This document shows positions 45,237 to 54,586 of a stretch of 64,000 nt of DNA, piece after piece. The notes beneath the pieces were generated by a model. It saw nothing but the letters and a program-made list of their open reading frames with translations. It searched no databases and had not been told where the DNA came from. Origin of the DNA: Thermodesulfatator sp. GTDB lineage: Bacteria; Desulfobacterota; Thermodesulfobacteria; Thermodesulfobacteriales; Thermodesulfobacteriaceae. The stretch covers positions 36,653-100,652 of the forward strand of contig JAMOQE010000041.1 in assembly GCA_027064165.1 (NCBI GenBank), in the 5' to 3' direction. Made by a program: the position numbers and the translations under genes. The stretch's first letter is position 1. Each line of letters opens with the position of its first letter.

Positions 45237-46418
45237 ATGAAGGTAGCAAAATGGAAGGTTTTAGGTGTTGCCGGTGCTTTAGTTTTGGGTTATGCAGCTT
45301 CTTCTCAGGCATTTCAGCTCAAGGTAGATGATGACACCTTTATGAATGTGAATTACAGGCTCCAGGTTGTTTATCTTCATAAGGATCAGACGGATAAAAC
45401 TAATGGAACTGGTAGGTATGATTATAGTAGAAATTATTTTGATGTGTGGGGTTCTCGTGTGTATTTTACCGGGCAGATAAATAATCTTATTCAGTTTTAT
45501 ACTGACATAAATGCTAAAAAGGCGAATGGTACTTATAAAGTGCATGACGAGTACATAAACTTTGCTTTTGCTCCGGAGTTCCAGTTAAAGATTGGTAAGG
45601 ACGCTATCCCATTTACCAGGCGTATGCTTGCGAATACTTCCTGGTTTATTTTCCCTGTTGCTGATGGCGTAAATGATCCTCAGGATGTAATGGATATTGT
45701 TGGTAGACTTCAGAAGGGTCTTGACGATACAGGACTGGCAGAGCTTCATGGAGAGCTTGGAGATGGAATGCTTGCCTATCAGGTTGCCATTTTTGACCAG
45801 GGAAATAGAACCGATGGTCAGTCTTTCAAGGGTTTTGACTGGGCTGCGAGAGTGGATTTTACTCCCACCATGTGGGGATTTGCTCCAGCCAGGTATAAGG
45901 ACACCTATCTTGGTAAAAAAGATGTGATGGACTTTGGAGTGGCTTATGTACATCAAAAGAATGTAGTGAATGGTACTTCTAGTACTTATGATTCTGTTGA
46001 TGGATGGACTGTTGATTTTATGGTGGAAAAGAGGTTTAACAATCTCGTCCCCAGCCTTGAAGCAGCTTATATTTCTCTTCAGGATTGTCATTATGACTTG
46101 TCTTCCAATGATTTTAAAGACTCCAGTGAATGGTATGTCCAGGGGCAGATTCTTTATGATCAGATGGTGGGTATAGGTAAACCTGCTCTTGCTTTTAAAT
46201 ATGGATACGCTGAAGACGATTATTCCGGAGATGATAAGGAACTTGCCCAGTGGAGCATTGGATTAAATTACTACATTGAAGATGGCGCTGCCAAGGTCTT
46301 TCTGGGTGTGAATAATTACGATTATGATGGTAAAGCCGAGACAGATCTTAATAACAATAACAATCAGAAAGAGGCTTCTCTTACCAATTACTATCTCTTT
46401 GCTCAAATTTTCTTCTAA
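45237..46418 (+). CDS. Outer-membrane porin-like protein
   Basis: The 393-residue protein has a signal peptide (hydrophobic 8-20, cleavage after SSQA at residue 25). The rest is beta-rich with alternating aromatic residues and ends in an aromatic YYLFAQIFF strand, the usual C-terminal outer-membrane signal. It probably forms a trimeric or monomeric pore for small solutes, possibly a phosphate-selective-like porin. Codon choice suggests high expression. Strong AAAGGAGG, two promoters upstream and a terminator downstream mark it as a monocistronic unit. Confidence 0.82.
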   Translation: MKVAKWKVLGVAGALVLGYAASSQAFQLKVDDDTFMNVNYRLQVVYLHKDQTDKTNGTGRYDYSRNYFDVWGSRVYFTGQINNLIQFYTDINAKKANGTYKVHDEYINFAFAPEFQLKIGKDAIPFTRRMLANTSWFIFPVADGVNDPQDVMDIVGRLQKGLDDTGLAELHGELGDGMLAYQVAIFDQGNRTDGQSFKGFDWAARVDFTPTMWGFAPARYKDTYLGKKDVMDFGVAYVHQKNVVNGTSSTYDSVDGWTVDFMVEKRFNNLVPSLEAAYISLQDCHYDLSSNDFKDSSEWYVQGQILYDQMVGIGKPALAFKYGYAEDDYSGDDKELAQWSIGLNYYIEDGAAKVFLGVNNYDYDGKAETDLNNNNNQKEASLTNYYLFAQIFF

Positions 46419-46436
46419 GGCTTAGTTTTGAAGTCC

Positions 46437-46468
46437 GGGGGAGGGGTTTCCCCCTCCCTTTTTATTTT
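46437..46468 (+). terminator. Rho-independent terminator after the porin gene
   Basis: An 8-bp GC-rich stem GGGAGGGG/CCCCTCCC with loop TTTC (46439-46458) and a T-rich tail. Confidence 0.92.
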
Positions 46469-46532
46469 TCTGTATAGATGGAAAAATCTTAAAATCTTTT
46501 CTTTTGGATTTAAAAACTTTGGCTTGGAGGGA

Positions 46533-48071
46533 TTATTCCCATTCAATTGTGGCAGGTGGCTTGGAGGAGATGTCGTAAACTACTCTGTTTACCCCTTTAA
46601 CTTCATTGATGATTCTACTTGAAATCTTCTCAAGGAGATCGTACGGAAGTTTGACCCAGTGGGCTGTCATGGCATCCTGGCTTTCAACGCATCTTAAGGC
46701 AATTACATATTCGTAGGTGCGGTAGTCTCCCATAACACCCACGGTTTTAACTGGAAGTAACACGGCAAAGCTCTGCCAGACTTTATAATACCATCCAGAA
46801 GCAAGCATTTCTTCCTGCACTATGGCATCGGCCTCTCTTAAAATGGCAAGCCTTTCTTCTGTTACTTCTCCGAGAATTCTTATGGCAAGGCCTGGTCCCG
46901 GGAAAGGCTGACGCCATACTACTTTTTTGGGAAGCCCAAAGTGCTCAGCAATTTTCCTCACCTCATCTTTAAAAAGCTCCCTTAAAGGCTCAATGAGCTT
47001 AAGTTTCATCCTCTCCGGAAGTCCGCCAACATTGTGGTGGCTTTTTATAGTGGCAGAAGGCCCTTTAAAGGATACACTTTCAATTACATCAGGATAAAGG
47101 GTTCCCTGGGCAAGCCACTTTACTCCTTTAAATCGTGTTGTTTGTTGTTCAAATACTTCAATGAAAGTTTCACCAATTATTTTACGCTTTTTCTCTGGAT
47201 CAGTTACCCCTTTGAGCCTTTCAAGAAAGAGCCTGGAGGCATCAACATAGTCCACCTTCAGGCCAAGCTCCTTCATAAGGGAGAGTACTTCTTCCACTTC
47301 TCCTTTTCTTAAAAGCCCGTTGTTTACGAAAATAGGAATAAGCCTGTTTCCTATAGCTTTGTGCACGATAAGTGCAGTGATAGTGGAATCTATTCCTCCT
47401 GAAAGGGCACAGATTACTTTTTCATCGCTTTTAACTTTTTTTCTAATCTCTTCAACTGCATGCTCTACAAAAGAGGGCATACTCCAGCCTGGTTCACACC
47501 TGCAAACTTCAAAGAGAAAGTTTTTGAAAAGTTCCATTCCTATCTCAGTGTGAGCAACTTCTGGATGAAATTGTACCCCATAGAAAGGTTTTTCTTTGTG
47601 GGCAAAAGCAGCATAAGGTGAGCCTTCTGTGCTGGCAAGGGTAAAAAACTCAGGGGGAAGCTCTTCAATTTTGTCACCATGGCTCATCCATACTCTGTAA
47701 GTTTTCCTTTTTTCAAGGGTTTTAAAAATTTTATCTGGCTCAAGGACTTCAATAAGAGCTGGCCCAAATTCTCTTTTTGAGCTGTGTTGCACCTTTCCTC
47801 CCAGAAGATGCACCATAAGCTGGGCTCCATAGCATATTCCCAGAATTGGTATTCCCAGTTCAAATAGCTCAGGGCTTACAGAAGGAGCATCTTTATCGTA
47901 AACACTTGCAGGGCCTCCCGAGAGCACTATTCCTTTGGGCTCAAAAGCCTTTATTTCTTCCAGGGAGGCAAAGCAGGGCTTTATCTCACTGTAAACATTA
48001 AGTTCTCTTATCCTGCGGGCAATAAGCTGCGTGGTTTGAGAGCCAAAATCCAGCACGAGAATTTTATCCAT
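46533..48071 (-). CDS. guaA: GMP synthase (glutamine-hydrolysing)
   Basis: GuaA aminates XMP to GMP. The 512-residue protein has the glutaminase domain (GICYGAQL with the catalytic Cys near residue 80, and FHPEVAHTE), the ATP-pyrophosphatase loop ALSGGIDST near 225 and the C-terminal dimer domain ending [13 protein letters not shown]. Length is normal. It overlaps the PsiE-like gene by 8 nt. Confidence 0.95.
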   Translation of the reverse strand: MDKILVLDFGSQTTQLIARRIRELNVYSEIKPCFASLEEIKAFEPKGIVLSGGPASVYDKDAPSVSPELFELGIPILGICYGAQLMVHLLGGKVQHSSKREFGPALIEVLEPDKIFKTLEKRKTYRVWMSHGDKIEELPPEFFTLASTEGSPYAAFAHKEKPFYGVQFHPEVAHTEIGMELFKNFLFEVCRCEPGWSMPSFVEHAVEEIRKKVKSDEKVICALSGGIDSTITALIVHKAIGNRLIPIFVNNGLLRKGEVEEVLSLMKELGLKVDYVDASRLFLERLKGVTDPEKKRKIIGETFIEVFEQQTTRFKGVKWLAQGTLYPDVIESVSFKGPSATIKSHHNVGGLPERMKLKLIEPLRELFKDEVRKIAEHFGLPKKVVWRQPFPGPGLAIRILGEVTEERLAILREADAIVQEEMLASGWYYKVWQSFAVLLPVKTVGVMGDYRTYEYVIALRCVESQDAMTAHWVKLPYDLLEKISSRIINEVKGVNRVVYDISSKPPATIEWE

Positions 48072-48540
48072 TACCCTTCTCCCTTTTGTTTTTTCGCAAA
48101 AAAATTACACCAAAGGTTAGAAGAATTATTAAAAAGCCAAGGGTCAGGATTTCTAAAAGGTAATATTTAAATTTTAAAGGGTTGAATATTTCAGAATGGG
48201 AAGCCTCAAACCCAATAATGAGCAACCTTCTTACAAGAGCAATTATACCAACAAGCAAAAAAGGTTCAAGACACTTTGACTCGTATTCTTCTTCCACGAT
48301 AATTTGAAGTGTATAGAGAATTTCAAGAAACATCATTGCAATAAGAAATTTGTCAAGCACATTAATAGCCCCTTCTGAAAAAGTTTTGTAGGAAAATGTG
48401 TGGAATAGGGCTTTAAATCCTTCAAAGATAATTTCTCCTGTGCCAATCATCAGGCCCAGGCCAATACATATATAAAGAATCTTTTCGCTGATGAGAAAAA
48501 GCCTGTGAAAAATAGATTTTTTATCGGATAATTTTGGCAT
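48064..48540 (-). CDS. PsiE-like membrane protein
   Basis: A 158-residue protein with four hydrophobic helices. The region with [38 protein letters not shown] matches the PsiE/PF06146 family, named for phosphate-starvation induction in E. coli and otherwise uncharacterised. Lies between pth and guaA on the same strand. Confidence 0.72.
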   Translation of the reverse strand: MPKLSDKKSIFHRLFLISEKILYICIGLGLMIGTGEIIFEGFKALFHTFSYKTFSEGAINVLDKFLIAMMFLEILYTLQIIVEEEYESKCLEPFLLVGIIALVRRLLIIGFEASHSEIFNPLKFKYYLLEILTLGFLIILLTFGVIFLRKNKREKGNG

Positions 48541-48541
48541 G

Positions 48542-49108
48542 TTAAAGAATCTTTTTCAGGCTATTATACTTTGTCATAACTTTATTTAAGCCCAGTACCA
48601 GAATTTCGTCAAGTGCAGTATTTATCACTTCACAGACTTTTTTGACAACTTGCCACTCATCTCTTGTAAAAGGGGAGAGCACATAGTCTCTTACAGAAGT
48701 GCCAGCAGGGGGCCTTCCAATTCCCAGTTTTATCCTGGGGAAATCCTTTGAGTTAAGGGCATCTATTATGGATTGTACTCCCCTGTGCCCTCCTGAGCCA
48801 CCTTTAGGCAGGATTTTTATTCTGCCAGGCGGAAGATCAAGATCGTCGTAAATAACCAGAAAATTTTTCATATCACCTTTTCTGAAAAGGAGCTTTTTAA
48901 TACTTCTTCCCGAAAGATTCATATAAGTCATAGGCTTTACAAGGAGGGCTTTATTTTTATACCTTGCTATTTCTGCTTCAAATTCAGGCTTAAATTCAAA
49001 GGAGAGCCCCTTTTTTTGAGCAAAAAAATCAAGCACAATAAACCCGAAATTGTGTCTGGTAAAACGATACTCTTCCCCTGGATTTCCAAGGCCACAAAAA
49101 ATCCACAT
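48542..49108 (-). CDS. pth: Peptidyl-tRNA hydrolase
   Basis: Pth frees tRNA from abortive peptidyl-tRNA. The 188-residue protein has GLGNPGEEYRFTRHNFGF with the catalytic His, MTYMNLSG and YDDLDLPPGRIKI with the catalytic Asp, and GGHRGVQSI. The leftward run pth, PsiE-like and guaA is tightly spaced. Confidence 0.94.
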   Translation of the reverse strand: MWIFCGLGNPGEEYRFTRHNFGFIVLDFFAQKKGLSFEFKPEFEAEIARYKNKALLVKPMTYMNLSGRSIKKLLFRKGDMKNFLVIYDDLDLPPGRIKILPKGGSGGHRGVQSIIDALNSKDFPRIKLGIGRPPAGTSVRDYVLSPFTRDEWQVVKKVCEVINTALDEILVLGLNKVMTKYNSLKKIL

Positions 49109-49322
49109 TTTAAAATAATCCCTATTCTTTTTGGGCTGTAATTATACCCTTTATTTTTTATTTTTTCAAAAGGCTATGCCTGTATGGCTTATTACGGATG
49201 CAAAATGTAATGGCGGGCCCCTGCCAGACAAAGCTTTTTCTTAACTTAAAAACTTTTAATTCTCGGTAATTTTACTTCATTGTTTATAATTTTTGAGAGA
49301 GGGGCAAAAGGAGGAAGATCTT

Positions 49323-49577
49323 TTGCAGGTATCAGGATTGAGAGTGACAAATGAAATGATATATCAGAAGGTTATAGAAGGTGTATTTGGGAGATTAATG
49401 GCGATATTAATAGGAGTGATTATATGGGATAAAAGAACTGCAATGGAGAAGACAGAAGCAAAGATGAAGGAGAAGTATAAGCTTGAACAGTTATTGAGAT
49501 TACTTGAGGCATTGAGGGAACTTGCGAAGGAAGCTACAAAAGTAACGAAGGTATTACACAGCTTTTATCTTTTATAA
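49323..49577 (+). CDS. Small helical membrane-coiled-coil protein, unknown
   Basis: From a TTG at 49323 (AGGAGG at 49309-49314) the frame encodes 84 residues: one hydrophobic helix (FGRLMAILIGVIIW) and a Lys/Glu-rich helix ending KVLHSFYLL. An upstream in-frame start at 49293 is less likely because it contains the ribosome site. TATAAT lies at 49285-49290 without a clear -35. Function unknown; flanked by GC-rich inverted repeats. Confidence 0.5.
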   Translation: MQVSGLRVTNEMIYQKVIEGVFGRLMAILIGVIIWDKRTAMEKTEAKMKEKYKLEQLLRLLEALRELAKEATKVTKVLHSFYLL

Positions 49578-49592
49578 TTTTCAATACATCTG

Positions 49593-49621
49593 TCAAAAAT
49601 CAGGCGGGGATGGCCCCCGCC
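49593..49621 (-). terminator. Probable terminator of the prs-rplY operon
   Basis: On the minus strand a 7-bp stem GGCGGGG/CCCCGCC with loop GCCAT (49621-49603) is followed by TGATTTTT. It lies about 20 nt after the rplY stop. Confidence 0.6.
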
Positions 49622-49643
49622 GCTACATTGATAGTTTCTAATT

Positions 49644-50246
49644 TTACTCTTCAGAAGTGGATTCTTCAAAGGTTTCTTCCTCTTTTTCTTCAGCAGCAAT
49701 GGTCACCACAGTTTCTTGCGGATCGTCAACAATCTTTACTCCTTCTGGCACCTCTAAGTCTTTCACATGAAGAACATCTCCCAGATCAAGGTTGCTTATG
49801 TCTACCTGAATTTTGTCAGGGATATTGGCAGGGGTACACTCCACTGTGACTTCGTGTAAATGGATTTCAAGCACGCCACCTTTACTAACCCCCTCAGGTT
49901 TGCCTACAAATTCAAGAGGTATATCTATGGTAAGAGTTTCTCCAGGATGGATGGCGAGAAAATCAATGTGAATAATTTTGTCTGTAACAGGGTGAATCTG
50001 ATAATCTTTTAAAATAGCCTGTTTGGAGATTGTTTCTCCATTCTGGATCTGGAGATTAAAGAGGATGGTTTCTCCTTTATAACGAATGAGGGTTCTTTCA
50101 AGTTCATTAAATTTAACTGCTATGGGAAGAGGCTCCTCATGAGCCCCATAGATGATGGCAGGAATAAACCCCTGTTTCCTTAATTTTTTGGCAGTTTCTT
50201 TTCCTGTTTTTTCTCTTTTGATGGCATTAAGCACAACCTGTTTCAT
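49644..50246 (-). CDS. rplY: 50S ribosomal protein L25 (CTC/TL5 type)
   Basis: The 200-residue form has the 5S rRNA-binding domain (KREKTGKETAKKLRKQGFIPAIIYG near residue 10) and the longer C-terminal TL5 domain with GETLTIDIPLEFVGKPEG. The acidic tail has a run of glutamates. AGGAGG precedes the ATG. Downstream of prs, as in many bacteria; pth, also a common neighbour, lies about 540 nt away on the same strand. Confidence 0.93.
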   Translation of the reverse strand: MKQVVLNAIKREKTGKETAKKLRKQGFIPAIIYGAHEEPLPIAVKFNELERTLIRYKGETILFNLQIQNGETISKQAILKDYQIHPVTDKIIHIDFLAIHPGETLTIDIPLEFVGKPEGVSKGGVLEIHLHEVTVECTPANIPDKIQVDISNLDLGDVLHVKDLEVPEGVKIVDDPQETVVTIAAEEKEEETFEESTSEE

Positions 50247-50270
50247 AACTGAATCACCTCCTTAAAATTT

Positions 50271-51215
50271 TTACACAAATAAAGAACTGATGGACTCGTC
50301 AGTATGAGTTCTTCTTATGGCCTCTCCCAGAAGATTGGCCACAGAAAGCACCTTTATTTTTTCAATTTTTTGAGCTTCTTCCCTTAAAGGGATGGTATCA
50401 CTTACTATTATGTCTTTTATAGAGGACTTTTGAATTCTTTCAAGGGCTTTCCCTGAGAGCACTGGATGAGTAGCCATGCCATGTACTTCAAGAGCTCCTC
50501 TTTCCATTATGGCATCTGCTGCCTGACACATGGTACCAGCAGTATCTATCATATCGTCAATAATAATAGCCACTTTATTTTTTACATCTCCCACTATGTT
50601 CATTACAGAGCTTTCGTTAGGCCTTAAGCGGCGTTTGTCCACTATGGCAATTGAGGCATTAAGCCTCTTAGCGTATTCTCTTGCCCTTTCTACACCTCCT
50701 GCATCAGGAGAAACAATAACAATGTCCTTTCCTTCAAAAGTTTTTTTAATATACTCAAGAAAGACGGGCAGGGCATAAAGATGATCTACAGGAATGTCAA
50801 AAAATCCCTGAATTTGCCCTGCATGAAGATCCATGGTAAGCACCCTTCTTGCTCCAGCAGTAACTATAAGGTTGGCAACGAGCTTGGCAGAGATAGGAGT
50901 ACGGGGAGCTGTTTTCCTATCCTGCCTGGCATAGCCATAATAGGGCATTACTGCGGTAATTCTTCTCGCAGAAGCCCTTCGGGCAGCATCAATCATGATA
51001 AGGAGCTCAACGAGGTTTTCATTTACCGGCGGACAGGTGGGCTGAATAATAAATACATCAGAACCTCTTATGTGCTCTTTAATTTCCACAAACACCTCTC
51101 CATCGCTGAACCTTTTTACCACGCAATTACCTAAAGGTACCTGAAGATACTTACAAATTTTCTGGGCAAGCTCAGGGTTAGCAGTGCCGGAAAAAACTTT
51201 CAATCCATTAATCAT
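50271..51215 (-). CDS. prs: Ribose-phosphate pyrophosphokinase
   Basis: Prs makes PRPP for nucleotides, His and Trp. The 314-residue protein has [11 protein letters not shown] near residue 35, [10 protein letters not shown] near 95 and the PRPP loop [12 protein letters not shown] near 220. It overlaps ispE by 4 nt and precedes rplY by 24 nt. Confidence 0.95.
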   Translation of the reverse strand: MINGLKVFSGTANPELAQKICKYLQVPLGNCVVKRFSDGEVFVEIKEHIRGSDVFIIQPTCPPVNENLVELLIMIDAARRASARRITAVMPYYGYARQDRKTAPRTPISAKLVANLIVTAGARRVLTMDLHAGQIQGFFDIPVDHLYALPVFLEYIKKTFEGKDIVIVSPDAGGVERAREYAKRLNASIAIVDKRRLRPNESSVMNIVGDVKNKVAIIIDDMIDTAGTMCQAADAIMERGALEVHGMATHPVLSGKALERIQKSSIKDIIVSDTIPLREEAQKIEKIKVLSVANLLGEAIRRTHTDESISSLFV

Positions 51216-52063
51216 GGTAGGTCCTCCTCCCCCGAAAGGCTTGACGCGAGAAAAATTTTACCATTATTTTTAAAAATGTTTAGCCCATTTTCAGAAAAAT
51301 TTTCGGGCTTTTTTGGAAAAATTCCAAAGAGGGAGGAACCTGTTCCACTGAGGCCTGTGGCTATTGCTCCGCTCTTTTTGAGCCAGTTTTCTATCTCTTT
51401 AAGCACAGGATAATGCCTGAATATCAGGGGTTTGAAATGATTAATTAACCCCTGAGGCTGTTCCCAGGGAGGAACATCAGAAGAATATATCACAGGTTCT
51501 CTTTTTTCTCTAACATTCAGTCTGTTATAAGCCCAGGCAGTAGAAATTTTAAATCCGGGATAAACTATTACATACCATGCTGGAAAACTGGGATAGGCAG
51601 ATAGAATATCTCCTATTCCTTTTCCTATACAGCTTCCTTCTTTCATTAGAAAAAAGGGAATGTCTGCTCCAAGCCTCTTAGCAATAGGGAAAATTTTTTC
51701 TGCAGGAATTTGTAGTAATCTGGCAAGCCCCTTTAAAAAAACTCCTGCATTACTGCTCCCCCCTCCCAGTCCGGCTCCACAGGGTATAGCCTTTTTAACT
51801 TTTACTTTAAATCCATCTTTAAACTTGAGCACCTCTTTTGCCTTTTTATAAGCTTTAAAAATCAAATTTTCTTCTAACGGAATTTTTTCTTCTGAAAAAA
51901 ATTCCAGTTCAAATCCACAAGGTTTAAGCTCAACTTCCATTTCGTCATAAAGGCTTACTTTTTGAAAAATGGTGTATATTTCGTGGTATCCATCGGATCT
52001 TTTTTTTAGGACTTGCAGAGTGAGATTTACTTTTGCAGGACAAAGGAGAAAAAGTTTTTTCAT
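51212..52063 (-). CDS. ispE: 4-diphosphocytidyl-2-C-methyl-D-erythritol kinase
   Basis: IspE phosphorylates CDP-ME in the MEP isoprenoid route. The 283-residue GHMP kinase has [22 protein letters not shown] at the start, the ATP loop [14 protein letters not shown] near residue 92 and a [11 protein letters not shown] loop near 243. It overlaps both its neighbours by 4 nt. Confidence 0.93.
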   Translation of the reverse strand: MKKLFLLCPAKVNLTLQVLKKRSDGYHEIYTIFQKVSLYDEMEVELKPCGFELEFFSEEKIPLEENLIFKAYKKAKEVLKFKDGFKVKVKKAIPCGAGLGGGSSNAGVFLKGLARLLQIPAEKIFPIAKRLGADIPFFLMKEGSCIGKGIGDILSAYPSFPAWYVIVYPGFKISTAWAYNRLNVREKREPVIYSSDVPPWEQPQGLINHFKPLIFRHYPVLKEIENWLKKSGAIATGLSGTGSSLFGIFPKKPENFSENGLNIFKNNGKIFLASSLSGEEDLP

Positions 52064-52332
52064 TCTGCGAGTTTTACATACTTTAACTTGAGCTCATAGA
52101 GGATACTTTGAAGCAGTTTTTCTTCTTCTATTGTGAGATTTCCTTTTGTTTTTTCTTTTAGCATCTCCAAGGTGTCAATTGTCTGTTTGGCAAGGGTGAG
52201 GTTTACCTGTTTTTTTTGAGTTACTGGGTCAGGAAGTTCCCCTAAATGAACAAGGGCAGCCGTGTTAAGAGACAATATAAAGGTGCTAAAAGTAATAAGC
52301 CCTGAAAGCTCGTCTTTCCAATCTTTTCCCAT
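52060..52332 (-). CDS. DUF1844 family protein
   Basis: The 90-residue helical protein matches DUF1844 (LITFSTFILSLNTAALVHLGELPDP, then NLTLAKQTIDTLEMLKEKTKGNLT). The family is common in delta-type bacteria and unstudied. It overlaps ispE by 4 nt. Confidence 0.82.
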   Translation of the reverse strand: MGKDWKDELSGLITFSTFILSLNTAALVHLGELPDPVTQKKQVNLTLAKQTIDTLEMLKEKTKGNLTIEEEKLLQSILYELKLKYVKLAE

Positions 52333-52335
52333 GTT

Positions 52336-52701
52336 TTACCCCTTTTTCTTTGTAATTACCACTTCCGGTTTGGAAATATAGCCGCCCTTTATGGGCTTTC
52401 TCTCGGCAAGAGTATCTGAGAGTTTTTTGATTTTATCTGTGGGGTAAAATTCCTTTGCTTTTTCAAGGAAGCGTCTTGCATCTTTTACTTTTCCATCAAT
52501 CAAATAATCTCTTGCCCTTTTCAGAATAGCCCTTTCTCTTTCAGAACGATAGGCACTTCTGTCCCTGAAGGCAAAGATTGAAGGCAATTTCATTACTTCT
52601 TTGGCCCCACACTGTGGACAACTTGGAAAATCTTCTCCCATTTTTTGAAGGGCTTCAAACACCTTTCCACAAATTTCACACCTGAATTCATATATGGGCA
52701 T
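52336..52701 (-). CDS. FmdB-type zinc-ribbon protein
   Basis: The 121-residue protein begins MPIYEFRCEICGKVFE with a second pair CPQCGAK, the FmdB putative regulator zinc ribbon. The long helical C-terminal part with a KARDYLIDGKVKDARRFL segment is unusual for the family. No Shine-Dalgarno is visible. First gene of the leftward run to rplY. Confidence 0.78.
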   Translation of the reverse strand: MPIYEFRCEICGKVFEALQKMGEDFPSCPQCGAKEVMKLPSIFAFRDRSAYRSERERAILKRARDYLIDGKVKDARRFLEKAKEFYPTDKIKKLSDTLAERKPIKGGYISKPEVVITKKKG

Positions 52702-52880
52702 ATTACAAATTTACTCAATTTTTCAGAAAAATCAAGCGGAGTACCAAGATTTCCGTTTAAGCAATCTAATTTTTATAATTTTTATTTCTGCTGAAAAACG
52801 ATATATTTAGGGGACTTTAGTTTACTTCTGCACAGGAGCTTTAGGTTGAAAAAAATGCAATTAATATTATAGTTTAAATT

Positions 52881-53687
52881 ATGTTAGTAAGTGCTGCTTT
52901 TATAAAACAACTTCAGAAGGTAGAACCTACACTAAGGGAGCTTATTTTAGCTCTTCTTGAGGAACTTGAGCGCCAAAGGGAAGAGACTGTCTCCAGAAGA
53001 GAGTTTGACGATCTCAAAAAGGCAGTAGAAGTGCTCACTAAAAATGTAAATGAACTAACAATAAGCGTAAGAGAACTTACAAAAAAAGTGAATGAACTTG
53101 CAGAGGCTCAAAAGAGGACAGAAGAGAAGGTGAATGAACTTGCAGAGGCGCAAAAGAGGACAGAAGAAAGGGTGAATGAACTTGCAGAGGCTCAAAAGAG
53201 GACAGAAGAGAGGGTGAATGAACTTGCAGAGGCGCAGAAGAGGACAGAAGAAACAGTTGCAATGCTTGTTAAAGATATAAAAGTTTTAGAAAATAGGATA
53301 GAAGGAGTATCCAATACAGTAGGATACTTTTTAGAAGATAGAGCTTATGTTTCTTTACCTAAAATTTTAAAAGAAAGATTTGGGGTAGAGGTAGAAGGGA
53401 AACTTATAAGGAAGTATTTTATCCTGGGAAGTAAAGAAATTCAAATAAATATTTACGGCTATGGTAAAAAAGATAATAAAAAAGTGCTTATACTGGGGGA
53501 GTGTAAAGTAAGGCCTTCTAAAAATGAAATAAACCGTTTTGAAAAATATGCTAAAAAGATAGCCAAGAAAGAAGGAGTGGAGCCTTTTCTTTTGTTTGTA
53601 GCCTACGATTTTCCTCCTAAAATAGAAGAGTTTCTTCAACAAAAAGAAATTCCTTATATTTGGTCTTACGAACTTCGGTTAATTTAA
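52881..53687 (+). CDS. Coiled-coil protein with C-terminal PD-(D/E)XK-like domain (DUF3782-like)
   Basis: The 268-residue protein has an N-terminal helix, a coiled coil of heptads (residues about 35-145) that includes four 14-residue repeats, and a C-terminal nuclease-like domain with ILGECKVRPS near residue 210 and a final strand. The domain resembles restriction-type PD-(D/E)XK folds of the DUF3782 class found in archaea and thermophiles. Function unknown. No ribosome site precedes the ATG. Confidence 0.72.
   Translation: MLVSAAFIKQLQKVEPTLRELILALLEELERQREETVSRREFDDLKKAVEVLTKNVNELTISVRELTKKVNELAEAQKRTEEKVNELAEAQKRTEERVNELAEAQKRTEERVNELAEAQKRTEETVAMLVKDIKVLENRIEGVSNTVGYFLEDRAYVSLPKILKERFGVEVEGKLIRKYFILGSKEIQINIYGYGKKDNKKVLILGECKVRPSKNEINRFEKYAKKIAKKEGVEPFLLFVAYDFPPKIEEFLQQKEIPYIWSYELRLI
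53088..53255 (+). repeat. Four tandem 42-bp repeats inside the coiled-coil gene
   Basis: Units begin at 53088, 53130, 53172 and 53214 and encode VNELAEAQKRTEE plus one residue. They differ at only a few bases, so expansion is recent. Each unit is two heptads, which keeps the coiled-coil register. Confidence 0.9.
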
Positions 53688-53769
53688 CTAAAACTTCCAT
53701 CTCTTAAGAATTTTTGTTCTCTGTATTCTAATTTGTAAATAAACTTTTTAAGTGTTTTTTTAAGATGTA

Positions 53770-53797
53770 TTGATTTTTAGGAAAAAATGATTATAAT
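53770..53797 (+). promoter_or_regulatory. Promoter of the selenoperoxiredoxin gene
   Basis: TTGATT at 53770-53775, a 16-nt spacer and TATAAT at 53792-53797, then AAAGGAGGTGG before the ATG at 53831. Confidence 0.6.
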
Positions 53798-53830
53798 TTA
53801 TTTAAAATCTTAATAAAAGGAGGTGGTTTT

Positions 53831-54433
53831 ATGTGCTTAAGACCGGGGCTTAAGGCACCTGATTTTGAAGCAGATGCTTATGATCCTAAGGCAGGAGAGT
53901 TAAAGAAAGTTAAACTTTCTGATTACAGAGGAAAATGGGTAATTCTTTTCTTTTATCCTGCAGACTTTACTTTTGTCTGACCTACTGAGATGGCAGCAGT
54001 TGCTGCCAAGGCTGAGGAGCTCAAAAACCTTGGAGTAGAAGTTCTTGCTATTAGTATTGATAGTCCTTTTGTGCACAAAGTCTGGAATGAGACAGAGCTT
54101 TCCAAGCTTATTGATGGGGGATTCCCTTTTGTAATGGTTTCTGATGGAGCCGGGAAAATTGGCCAGCTTTATGGAGTGTATGATCAGGAGGCTATGGTAA
54201 ACTTGAGGGGAACTTTTCTCATTGATCCAGATGGTGTAATCCAGACTATGGAGATCCACAATGCACCTATTGGTAGAAACTTTAATGAACTTGTAAGAAG
54301 GGTACAGGCTGCCCAGCATGTAAGAAACTCTGGTGGCACTGAGGCTGCTCCTGCTAACTGGGAGCCCGGAAAACCCACTCTCAAGCCAGATATCAAAATT
54401 GCTGGAAAAGTTTACGAAGTTTATAAGTCCTAA
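53831..54433 (+). CDS. AhpC-type peroxiredoxin with selenocysteine at codon 50
   Basis: Read through the TGA at 53978-53980 the gene gives a 200-residue AhpC/Prx1-type protein. The TGA stands at the peroxidatic position in the motif FTFV-x-PTE, and the frame continues as [15 protein letters not shown] with full peroxiredoxin sequence. The usual resolving-cysteine motif VCPANW is AAPANW here, so the resolving Cys is absent; Cys2 is the only cysteine. Selenocysteine peroxiredoxins (PrxU) are known in anaerobes. It reduces peroxides in the cytosol. Own promoter and terminator. Confidence 0.93.
53991..54008 (+). promoter_or_regulatory. SECIS-like hairpin of the peroxiredoxin gene
   Basis: A perfect 7-bp stem TGGCAGC/GCTGCCA with the 4-nt loop AGTT begins 10 nt after the TGA. 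Confidence 0.72.
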
Positions 54434-54459
54434 AAAAGACCTATATTTTCTCTCAGTTT

Positions 54460-54510
54460 CCCCACCTCCTTTTTCAAATTCTCGCCGGGGGTGGGGTTTT
54501 CTTGTTTTTT
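54460..54510 (+). terminator. Rho-independent terminator after the peroxiredoxin gene
   Basis: A 10-bp stem CCCCACCTCC/GGGGGTGGGG (one G-T pair) with a 17-nt loop and a T-rich tail. Confidence 0.85.
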
Positions 54511-54586
54511 AAGTATGGTAAAAACTTTATTCATTTCTTCCTCTTATGAAGGGAGGGAAAGAACTACTTGAGGAAGGGGAAAAGAA

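Noticed and set aside
53088..53255. Tandem 42-bp repeats as a CRISPR-like array
   Set aside because: No spacers separate the units; they are in frame and code for coiled-coil heptads.
53791..53808. PerR-type operator at the selenoperoxiredoxin promoter
   Set aside because: Only one half-site (TTATAAT) fits; the second half matches at about four of seven bases.
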